A model generated the notes under the pieces. The model worked only from the letters and a program-made list of their open reading frames with translations, was not told the origin of the DNA and did no database searches. Made by a program: the position numbers and the translations under genes. 64,000 nt of DNA from Aliiroseovarius lamellibrachiae (GTDB taxonomy: Bacteria > Pseudomonadota > Alphaproteobacteria > Rhodobacterales > Rhodobacteraceae). Position 1 is the first letter of the stretch. Every line of letters begins with the position of its first letter. The stretch spans positions 1 to 64,000 of the forward strand of contig NZ_JAHEVJ010000008.1 in NCBI RefSeq assembly GCF_018599245.1, read 5' to 3'. Shown here piece after piece: positions 18,011 through 25,697 of this stretch.

Positions 18011-18835
18011 TTAGTCGTGTGCAACGCCGAGATAGGCGTCGATGACATCTTGGTTGTTGCGCACCTCTTCCGGTGTGCCATCGCCAATTTTTTTACCGTA
18101 ATCCATCACAACCACGCGGTCGGACAGGTCCATAACCACGCCCATATCGTGTTCGATCAGGGCGATGGTGGTGCCAAATTCGTCATTCATATCGAGGATA
18201 AAGCGGGACATGTCCTCTTTTTCCTCAACGTTCATGCCGGCCATTGGTTCATCCAACAGCAACAGTGACGGTTCAGCGGCCAAAGCACGGGCCAATTCCA
18301 CACGTTTCTTCAAACCGTAAGGCAGACGCCCAACTGGGGTTTTCCGAATGTGCTGAATTTCAAGAAAGTCGATGACCTTTTCGCAAACTTCGCGGTTGGC
18401 CAGCTCTTCTTTCTCGGCTTTGCCTTTCCAGATCGCTTGCTGAAACATGTTTGCTGTCATGTGGTTCAGACGGCCGGTCATGATGTTGTCAAGAACGGTC
18501 ATCCCATCAAACAAGGCGATGTTTTGGAAAGTCCGCGCCAAGCCCTGGCGCGCCACCTGAAACGGCTTCATGGGGGGGCGTTTTGTGCCCCGGAACCAAA
18601 CTTCACCCTCTTGTGGCTTATAAAAGCCCGAGATGACGTTCAGCATGGATGATTTACCAGCACCGTTTGGCCCGATGATTGCGCGGATTTCACCTTCGCG
18701 GATGTCAAAGCTGATGTCTTTGATCGCAACCACACCGCCAAAGCGCAGCGTGATATTTTTCAAATCCATCACCACCGGTCCGATGGTGCGCCCATCTGCG
18801 GTGACATAGCTGTCGGCGTTCATATCTAAGCTCAT
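18011..18835 (-). CDS. livG: LivG-type ABC transporter ATPase
   Basis: The first ATP-binding subunit, 274 residues. Walker A is GPNGAGKSSM, Walker B is LLLLDEPMAGMN, and the signature segment VGRLPYGLKKRVELARAL departs from the textbook LSGGQ, as is common in LivG. The start ATG overlaps the stop of the upstream acyl-CoA synthetase gene by ATGA, so translation of enzyme and transporter is coupled. Confidence 0.92.
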   Translation of the reverse strand: MSLDMNADSYVTADGRTIGPVVMDLKNITLRFGGVVAIKDISFDIREGEIRAIIGPNGAGKSSMLNVISGFYKPQEGEVWFRGTKRPPMKPFQVARQGLARTFQNIALFDGMTVLDNIMTGRLNHMTANMFQQAIWKGKAEKEELANREVCEKVIDFLEIQHIRKTPVGRLPYGLKKRVELARALAAEPSLLLLDEPMAGMNVEEKEDMSRFILDMNDEFGTTIALIEHDMGVVMDLSDRVVVMDYGKKIGDGTPEEVRNNQDVIDAYLGVAHD

Positions 18836-21009
18836 TCTGCCGCCACTCCTGTTTTTTGGCCCTGATTGGTACCAACCACCGCCGCATCGCGGATTTCCAG
18901 GGTGGCGTTGATCGAGCCCTTACGACCGTCCTCATAGGTGACTTCGGTCTCGATGTATTGCTCGTGCTTGCCGCCATAAAGCGCATCGATCAGCGGAGCG
19001 TATTTCTCCTCGACAACCTTACGGCGCACTTTCCGTGTCCGGGTCATTTCACCGTCATCCGCATCCAATTCTTTGTGCAAGATCAGGAAGCGGTGGATCT
19101 GACAGCCAGACAACATGTCATCTTCGGCAACAGATTTGTTCACCGTTTCAACATGGTCCTGGATGGTCGACACCACATCGGGGTGACCTGCCAGCTCTTG
19201 GTACGATGCATAAGCAACGTTGTTGCGCTCTGCCCAGTTGCCCACGGCGGTCAGGTCAATGTTGATGAACGCCGTACACATGTCGCGCTCGTTGCCAAAC
19301 ACAACCACTTCCAGAATATCCGGATAGAATTTGAGCTTGTTCTCAACATATTTCGGCGCAAACATCTTGCCATCAGCCATTTTGCCAACGTCTTTCGCGC
19401 GGTCAATGATCCGCAAGTGACCATTGTGCTTGTCAAAGAACCCAGCATCCCCCGTGGCCACCCAACCCTCTGGGTCTTTGGTGTCCGCAGTGCTGGCGGG
19501 ATTGTTGTAGTACTCAACAAATGTGCCCGGGCTGCGATAAAAGATCTCGCCGTTGTCAGCGAGGCGAATTTCAACACCCGGCGCTGGCACACCAACGGTG
19601 TCGTTGCGCACTTCACCATCTGGCTGCACGGTGATAAACACAGTGGCTTCGGTCTGACCGTAAAGCTGTTTCAGGTTGATCCCCATCGAGCGGTAAAACT
19701 CAAAAATTTCCGGACCAATCGCTTCACCCGCGGTGTAACCAACACGAATGCGGCCAAAACCCAAAGTATCTTTCAGCGGGCCATACACCAGCACATCACC
19801 ACAGCGATATTTGAAATATTCCTGCAGCTTGCCACGGTAAAGCTTCAGACCAATTGGATCTTTGGCTTTAAAGTGTTTGCGGGTTTCCACCGGATGACGC
19901 AGCTTGGTGAACCCAAGGCGGATCGTGTTTTCAACCAGTGTTTCAATGGCGAACCCAATCCCCATCGCATAGCGAAAACCGTGACGAATTTTCTGTTCGA
20001 GCGTTCTCTTTTTCGTCGTCACTTTGCGACGCGGCATACCGTATTTCTCACCGGCACCCTTTTTCGCAAAATCCATAAAGTGATGGAACAGAGCGTATTT
20101 CAGATTGCCACTGTCTTCCATCCGGATCATCACGTTGGTCAGCTGTGTTTCAAACACACGCGGTGGCGCAAAGTAATAGGTTGGCCCAATTTCGCGCAGA
20201 TCCGACATCAGTGTATCGGCGCTTTCGGGACAGTTCACGCAGAACCCGGACCACATGGCCTGACCCAGCGAGAAGATAAAGTCACCCACCCATGCCATCG
20301 GCAGATAGGCCAGAACATCTTCGTTCATGCCTAGGTTATCAAATTCAGATGAATTCTTGGCGCTCTCAATAATGTTGCGGTTCGACAGAACCACACCTTT
20401 TGGGCGACCAGTGGTGCCAGAGGTGTAAAGCATGACGCAGGTGCTGTCATAATTCAGCTCAGCTTCACGCACCGCCATCTCGTCTTGCAGGCGCGCATGG
20501 GCCGCGCGACCCTCTTCCTGAATGTCGTGATACCAATGCAGGTGGCTGTGGTCATATTTCCGCAAGCCACGCTTGTCGAAATAAATCACGTGTTCGATGT
20601 GATGGATTTTCTCCTGCACTTCGATCACTTTGTCGACCTGTTCCTGGTCGCCACAAATCACGAAACGCGCACCGCAGTTTTCCAGCACGTATTCCATTTC
20701 TTCGGTCACGGCGTCTTGGTAAAGCGGAACCGGTACGGCCCCTGCTCGTTGCGCGGCAACCATTCCCCAGTAAAGAGCAGGGCGGTTGCGACCGATGATG
20801 GCGACATGGTCGCCACGATTGATCCCAAGGGCCAACAAACCCAAGGCAAGGTTCTGGATTTCCTCTGCGGCTTGCGCCCAGGTCCAGCTTTGCCAAATAC
20901 CGAATTCCTTCTCCCGGTAGGCCGGGCGATCTCCAAATTCCTTCACGTTCCGGGCTAAAAGCTCCGGAATGGAAGCAAACGCGCCAGCTGCGGCTAATTC
21001 TTGTGCCAA
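18832..21009 (-). CDS. Large AMP-forming acyl-CoA synthetase
   Basis: The 725-residue enzyme belongs to the long-chain acyl-CoA synthetase group (FadD15-like). Motifs: phosphate loop LYTSGTTGRPKG, LYGQTEA, the ATGDAGFF segment, and RAKDVGKMADGKMFAPKYVE at the hinge. It activates a carboxylic acid to its CoA thioester. The start is TTG at 21009, supported by GGGAGGACAA just upstream. It is the first gene of the liv operon and divergent from a two-component system, which suggests uptake and activation are controlled together. Substrate unknown. Confidence 0.92.
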   Translation of the reverse strand: MAQELAAAGAFASIPELLARNVKEFGDRPAYREKEFGIWQSWTWAQAAEEIQNLALGLLALGINRGDHVAIIGRNRPALYWGMVAAQRAGAVPVPLYQDAVTEEMEYVLENCGARFVICGDQEQVDKVIEVQEKIHHIEHVIYFDKRGLRKYDHSHLHWYHDIQEEGRAAHARLQDEMAVREAELNYDSTCVMLYTSGTTGRPKGVVLSNRNIIESAKNSSEFDNLGMNEDVLAYLPMAWVGDFIFSLGQAMWSGFCVNCPESADTLMSDLREIGPTYYFAPPRVFETQLTNVMIRMEDSGNLKYALFHHFMDFAKKGAGEKYGMPRRKVTTKKRTLEQKIRHGFRYAMGIGFAIETLVENTIRLGFTKLRHPVETRKHFKAKDPIGLKLYRGKLQEYFKYRCGDVLVYGPLKDTLGFGRIRVGYTAGEAIGPEIFEFYRSMGINLKQLYGQTEATVFITVQPDGEVRNDTVGVPAPGVEIRLADNGEIFYRSPGTFVEYYNNPASTADTKDPEGWVATGDAGFFDKHNGHLRIIDRAKDVGKMADGKMFAPKYVENKLKFYPDILEVVVFGNERDMCTAFINIDLTAVGNWAERNNVAYASYQELAGHPDVVSTIQDHVETVNKSVAEDDMLSGCQIHRFLILHKELDADDGEMTRTRKVRRKVVEEKYAPLIDALYGGKHEQYIETEVTYEDGRKGSINATLEIRDAAVVGTNQGQKTGVAAE

Positions 21010-21226
21010 ATTGTCCTCCCACCGTCGGCCTGTCCGACGTTCCCGGTTGTCAGGCGATTCTTGCCTACAACCCTGACCAAAAAAACTTGGGCGTCAAAGG
21101 TTTCGGCACTTTTTCGAAATCCTAACGAATTGTTACAAGTTGATTTAGCGGAATTTCGCCCCTCAAACCCCTTTTCTCATTGGACCTGCGGTGATAGCGA
21201 CAAAAAGAAGAAGGGGACAAACCTTG

Positions 21227-23152
21227 ATGCAGAATAGCAAAGAAGCCGTCGTTCTGACCCAAGCAGGGCTGAATCTTATCCAGCAAGCCCTGTCCATTTA
21301 CGATCGACACCTGACATTGGTGATCGGCAATCGACAGTTTCAGGACATGTTTGACTTGCCCGATAAACTGGTGCGCCCCGGGGCTGAATTTGGCGATACA
21401 ATCCGCCATCTGGCCGAGCGTGGCGATTATGGCGGCGTGGGCGACATCGACGCCTTTGTGCGTTCTCGGGTCGATCAAGCCAAGGCCTTTGTGCCCCATT
21501 ACATCGAACGCACGCGCGCCAATGGTCGGGTCATTTCGGTTGAGGGCAACCCCCTGTCACAAGGCGGATGGGTCACGGTGTACACCGACATCACCCACAT
21601 CAAGCGACAAGAACGCCTGTTGCGCGCCCGTTCGGAAGAACTGTCAGACCTTGTGCTCAGTCACACCGAAGAATTGGCCCAAACCAACCGCGCGCTGGAA
21701 TCCACCAACAAAGCACTCGAAGAGGCCAAGCATGAGCTGACCGAGATGGAGCGCAGCACGCGTTTGACCGCCGAAATGATGCCCGCCCATATCGCACGAA
21801 TTGACCAGGACCTGCACTATACTTTCTCAAACCGTCGCTTGGGAAAAGTTATTCCAGGGCGCCCCGCCGATCTGTTCGGTTTGCACGCCAGAGATGCCTT
21901 GGGGGACGAAGCTTATGTGCGGATATCCCCTTATTTTCAAAAGGCTTTCAAAGGCGAACCTTCTGTTTTTGAGTTCACGCACGAAGGATCCGGGCGGCGC
22001 ATCCGTGTGGCCCTGACCCCAGATCGCGACGAGGAAAGCAGGGTCATTACCGGCATCTATGTTCTGTCCATGGACATCACCGAAGAGGCGCAATCGCGCG
22101 CCGCGCTCGCACAAACCCGGAAACGCGAACTGGCGGCCCAGCTGACCTCTGGTGTGGCGCATGACTTCGCCAACCTTCTTACCATTATTCTTGGTTTGCA
22201 AAGCCGATTGGGCACAATGGAAATCGGCGATACGGCCCAAGAATTGGTTGAGGCCACGACCGCAGCCGTCCGTCGTGGTGGCACCCTGCTTGAACGGATC
22301 GCATCAATTTCCGGTAAACGCGAAGTGCATTACGAGGCCACCCACCTCCCGGATCTATTGAAAGGTCTGGAAACGCTGACCGCGTCAACCCTTCCTGATG
22401 GGGTCAGCCTGAACATCACGGTGACCGATCTTGACGAGCCCGCAGTGCTGGATGCTGGTGCGGTGCAGGACGCGTTGTTGAATCTGATCCTTAACGCGAC
22501 CCATGCCATTGGCGCGGGGCCCGGTAATATCACCCTCAGCGTGCGACCTATTCGTGAAACCTGGATTGAATTCCGTGTCACTGACACCGGGCCGGGTTTC
22601 GCAAAAGAGGCACTTCAACATGCGTTGGATCCGTTTTTCACCACCAAAGGCGGTGAGGGATCGGGCCTCGGGTTGTCAATGGTTTATGACCAGACCACAG
22701 TTGCGGGGGGGCATGTCAAAATCTTCAACGCGTCACCAAAAGGTGGGGCGGTGGTGTCCATCCGCCTGCCCCTGCGCAGACCCGCGCGCCCTATTGCGCC
22801 GCGATTGGTTCTGCTGATCGAAGACAACACTGACATTCGCGCCTCTGTTCGCGCAATGCTGACGGATATGGGGCACCAAGTGATCGAAGCGGCCTCTACC
22901 GAAGAGGCCCTTGGCTTGGTCTCATTGGACGGAATTGGGTTAATCCTGTCCGACGTTATTCTGGAAGGGCCGCAAACCGGCCCCGAATTTCTGGTGGGGC
23001 TGAAGGCCGCAGGTTTAGAAACCCCGATGCTTTTGATGACATCTTTGCCATCAGACGATGCGCGCAGGGCAAATGCGGGCTTTCCAGTTCTGCATAAGCC
23101 CTTTACCAAGGGAGAACTTGCTACATTCCTGTCTCAGGAGGTCCGCACATGA
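21227..23152 (+). CDS. PAS-containing hybrid sensor histidine kinase
   Basis: The 641-residue protein has no membrane segment, so it senses a cytoplasmic signal. It contains two PAS-type regions (about 15-125 and 185-295) joined by a coiled coil, a kinase core with His312 in SGVAHDFANLL, ATP-binding motifs NLILNATHAIG, TDTGPGF and GEGSGLGL, and a C-terminal receiver with Asp576 (ILSDVIL). Its stop overlaps the response-regulator start by four bases. It faces the liv/acyl-CoA synthetase operon and probably controls it. Start: an in-frame GTG at 21191 lies before the purine-rich ribosome binding site, so ATG 21227 is preferred. Confidence 0.9.
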   Translation: MQNSKEAVVLTQAGLNLIQQALSIYDRHLTLVIGNRQFQDMFDLPDKLVRPGAEFGDTIRHLAERGDYGGVGDIDAFVRSRVDQAKAFVPHYIERTRANGRVISVEGNPLSQGGWVTVYTDITHIKRQERLLRARSEELSDLVLSHTEELAQTNRALESTNKALEEAKHELTEMERSTRLTAEMMPAHIARIDQDLHYTFSNRRLGKVIPGRPADLFGLHARDALGDEAYVRISPYFQKAFKGEPSVFEFTHEGSGRRIRVALTPDRDEESRVITGIYVLSMDITEEAQSRAALAQTRKRELAAQLTSGVAHDFANLLTIILGLQSRLGTMEIGDTAQELVEATTAAVRRGGTLLERIASISGKREVHYEATHLPDLLKGLETLTASTLPDGVSLNITVTDLDEPAVLDAGAVQDALLNLILNATHAIGAGPGNITLSVRPIRETWIEFRVTDTGPGFAKEALQHALDPFFTTKGGEGSGLGLSMVYDQTTVAGGHVKIFNASPKGGAVVSIRLPLRRPARPIAPRLVLLIEDNTDIRASVRAMLTDMGHQVIEAASTEEALGLVSLDGIGLILSDVILEGPQTGPEFLVGLKAAGLETPMLLMTSLPSDDARRANAGFPVLHKPFTKGELATFLSQEVRT

Positions 23153-23850
23153 CCCAACCGCTCGTGGCCATTCTCGACGACGAACCGGAAATACGCCGGA
23201 TGTTGTCTGACGCGTTAGATGATGCGGGGTTCCGCACTGCATGTTATTCCCGCGCGACCGAATTCGAGGCGGCCTTAAATACCATGTCGCCAGACGTGTG
23301 TTTGGTGGATCTGGGGCTGCCAGATCGCGATGGGCTGACATTGGTCCACCGTTTGGCCCTGGAAAGCGGCGCGTCGATTATCATCATTTCGGGCCGCACA
23401 CAGGTTCAAGACAAGATCACCGGTTTGGAATTGGGCGCGGATGATTACATCATCAAACCGTTTGAGGCCGCAGAGGTTGTCGCCCGCGTGCGGGCCCGTT
23501 TGCGCAGCCAAAAACCAGGTGCGCCGGTATCACAAACCGCGCAATTCAATGGATGGATTGCCCATTTCGACCGCTATGTCTTAGAGGATGACGCAGGTGG
23601 GGAAACCGCTTTTTCCCACGCTGAAGGCGAAGTGTTGCGCCTATTTCTTGACGCCCCCAACAGGTTAATTTCCCGCGCACAGATGCAGGAAAGCCTGGGC
23701 GGTGTCGCCGGTGAAAGCTTTGACCGCGCGATGGATGTGCGGATCTCGCGTTTGAGGACAAAACTGCGCGAAGACCCAAAAAACCCGCGCCTCATCAAAA
23801 CGATCTATGGCGCGGGGTATATTTTTCTTGGGGATGTACGTTGGGGGTAA
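23149..23850 (+). CDS. OmpR-type response regulator
   Basis: The 233-residue protein has a receiver domain (Asp10-Asp11, Asp54 in LVDLGLPDRDG, Lys in IIKPFE) and a winged-helix DNA-binding domain (about 135-230, ending IKTIYGAGYIFLG). It is coupled to the hybrid kinase by ATGA overlap. Likely target: the divergent promoter region 21010-21226. Confidence 0.93.
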   Translation: MTQPLVAILDDEPEIRRMLSDALDDAGFRTACYSRATEFEAALNTMSPDVCLVDLGLPDRDGLTLVHRLALESGASIIIISGRTQVQDKITGLELGADDYIIKPFEAAEVVARVRARLRSQKPGAPVSQTAQFNGWIAHFDRYVLEDDAGGETAFSHAEGEVLRLFLDAPNRLISRAQMQESLGGVAGESFDRAMDVRISRLRTKLREDPKNPRLIKTIYGAGYIFLGDVRWG

Positions 23851-23885
23851 GACGCTAAGTCTTTTACAAAGGCCTTACGCCGCTG

Positions 23886-24431
23886 TTAACGGCATTCACC
23901 AATGGATCCTTCACCGCAGACATGCCCGTCAGGCCAGATGGCATTGTCCAGCTTGGCCTCAAACAGAATCACATCGGTCATTTTCGCACCAAGCAGGTTT
24001 GCCCCGCGCAAATCCGCATCAAGCAGATTCACACCGGTCAGATTGGCCATCATCAGATCTGCGCCCTGCAAGTTTACAGCATGCATGTGCGCGCCCGTCA
24101 GGTTCGCAAATGTCAGGTTTGCCCCCTCAAGGTTTGTCATATGCAGGATCGCGCGTTCCAGATTTGCCCGCGACAGGTTAGAATGATCAAGGCGCATCGT
24201 CGTCATCGACGCCCCCTCCATATCTACCCCAGACAGATCCGCATCCATCCGAATAGCCCCGGCGCATTGCGCACCCGGCGCATATTCGCAGACGGTGTTA
24301 TAGTCACGATCGTTGGTGATTTCATCTGACCATGCCAATGCCCCAACGCTGGTCGCCAACACCATTGCCACCGCCACGGTGGCACGGGTTGCATACTTAT
24401 TGGCTCTGCTGGTCTGTTTCACATCTTTCAT
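23886..24431 (-). CDS. Secreted pentapeptide-repeat protein
   Basis: The 181-residue protein has a signal peptide (residues about 12-33, TRATVAVAMVLATSVGALA) and about 18 A(D/N)LxX pentapeptide repeats, for example ANLERAILHMTNLEGANL. Such repeats fold into a right-handed four-sided helix; the role of exported members is mostly unknown. Two cysteines near the start of the mature part (CEYAPGAQC) and two near the end (HVCGEGSIGEC) may cap the helix by disulfides. AGGAGAAC precedes the start at 24431. It is convergent with the response regulator. Confidence 0.8.
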   Translation of the reverse strand: MKDVKQTSRANKYATRATVAVAMVLATSVGALAWSDEITNDRDYNTVCEYAPGAQCAGAIRMDADLSGVDMEGASMTTMRLDHSNLSRANLERAILHMTNLEGANLTFANLTGAHMHAVNLQGADLMMANLTGVNLLDADLRGANLLGAKMTDVILFEAKLDNAIWPDGHVCGEGSIGECR

Positions 24432-24599
24432 CAAAGTCGTTCTCCTGTTCACGGGTGGATTGACCTTGTAATTACAGATGGAACAGGGATTGATCTTAAC
24501 AGGGATCAAGTGGTTATCACATTCACTAAATCGCATACTCCCACATTGCATCGCGAAAAGATTGGAAGGTTGGTGAATGGCGCCATGCCAAATGGACGC

Positions 24600-25604
24600 T
24601 CACCCATCATCCTTTTGATACATTTTCTTTTTCCGGCGGCGGGTTTCCTGCGTCCCCTCTTCACTGCCATCATGAAAGGTTCCGAACCAGCGGTCCCACG
24701 GCATCTCTTGATTACCATAGTTGCATTCATAATAGCGGTGATGGAGCTGATGGTAAAACGTGCCAAGGGCAAGCCGTCGCTTATCTCGAACCAAAAGATC
24801 CTCGTACCCAGTATGGGTCATCGCAGCCCCTGGGCCCAAATAGATCACATGAAAATACAACAGGATCGGATGGGTCGGCACAACCCAGTGAATCAGCAAC
24901 GACGTCAAATACAGAAAATGCTCTACCGGATGCATCGAGAACCCGGACCACGGGCCAATATTCACGTTGCGATGATGCACGGAATGCACATGCTTATAAA
25001 CGCCAGGCACATGCAATAGTCGATGCACCCAGTAGAAATGAAACGCCGACCAAACCGGCAGCAACACCACCCCGACCAGAAACCAGACCGGATGCTCAGC
25101 GAGGGTGTAGGTCGGCGTGTAGCCATTTGCCATCAGCCACATCGTCAGCGCCTGAAAACCCGAAATCTGGGTCACCCCGCTGGCCAGCGACCAGAACATA
25201 TTGTCCCGAACCTGATCCGAAAAGCTCCACAACCGATTGCCCTTTGCCATGTCGCGACGGTCGAATTTCAACGCCTTATTCTGTCCGCGCTTCATATAGA
25301 AATACCAATGCAGACCACCAGCGATCGCGATCATGGTCACCAAATTCACGACCCAGACCTGAGCCACCCATCCGACGGAAAACACCACAGCCTGATCCAT
25401 AGACGGATAGGCGAACGCCCAAAGAACAACCGCTAGGGCAACCATCATCACCCGTTCACTTAGCATCAGCCAGTTGCGTGCAAACCAGTGCAGCAAATAC
25501 CGGGGCCGGGGGGGCCATTTGAATACGGATGTATCGGCAAGCGGGAGCTCGGGGTGGTAATTCCACTCCCGGCTCATCGGCACGTCGTCAAACTGATCCT
25601 GCAT
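24600..25604 (-). CDS. Sterol desaturase / fatty acid hydroxylase family membrane enzyme
   Basis: The 334-residue protein has several membrane spans and the di-iron histidine motifs of the family: HRLLH (194-198), HSVHH (207-211), HPVEH (225-229) and HQLHH (285-289). Such enzymes insert oxygen into lipids or carotenoids. It carries an Arg/Lys-rich tail (ETRRRKKKMYQKDD). Substrate unknown. It lies 90 bp downstream of the formate dehydrogenase gene on the same strand. Confidence 0.88.
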   Translation of the reverse strand: MQDQFDDVPMSREWNYHPELPLADTSVFKWPPRPRYLLHWFARNWLMLSERVMMVALAVVLWAFAYPSMDQAVVFSVGWVAQVWVVNLVTMIAIAGGLHWYFYMKRGQNKALKFDRRDMAKGNRLWSFSDQVRDNMFWSLASGVTQISGFQALTMWLMANGYTPTYTLAEHPVWFLVGVVLLPVWSAFHFYWVHRLLHVPGVYKHVHSVHHRNVNIGPWSGFSMHPVEHFLYLTSLLIHWVVPTHPILLYFHVIYLGPGAAMTHTGYEDLLVRDKRRLALGTFYHQLHHRYYECNYGNQEMPWDRWFGTFHDGSEEGTQETRRRKKKMYQKDDG

Positions 25605-25665
25605 TTACCGCCCTTCCTAAGCAACTACAGCTCCAGTCAAGCTGTCAGGGCGGGTATTTCTAACA

Positions 25666-25697
25666 CGAATGCGACTTAATAACCCGAATGCGACTTA
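25666..25697. repeat. 13-bp direct repeat covering the fdh stop codon
   Basis: CGAATGCGACTTA occurs at 25666-25678 and again at 25685-25697. The second copy contains the stop codon of the formate dehydrogenase gene (TTA on the plus strand). It looks like a small tandem duplication that left the stop codon repeated downstream. Confidence 0.6.

Noticed and set aside
18856-20334. 492-codon open frame on the plus strand
   Set aside because: It is antisense to the acyl-CoA synthetase, which has all family motifs; the plus-strand product has no recognisable domain.
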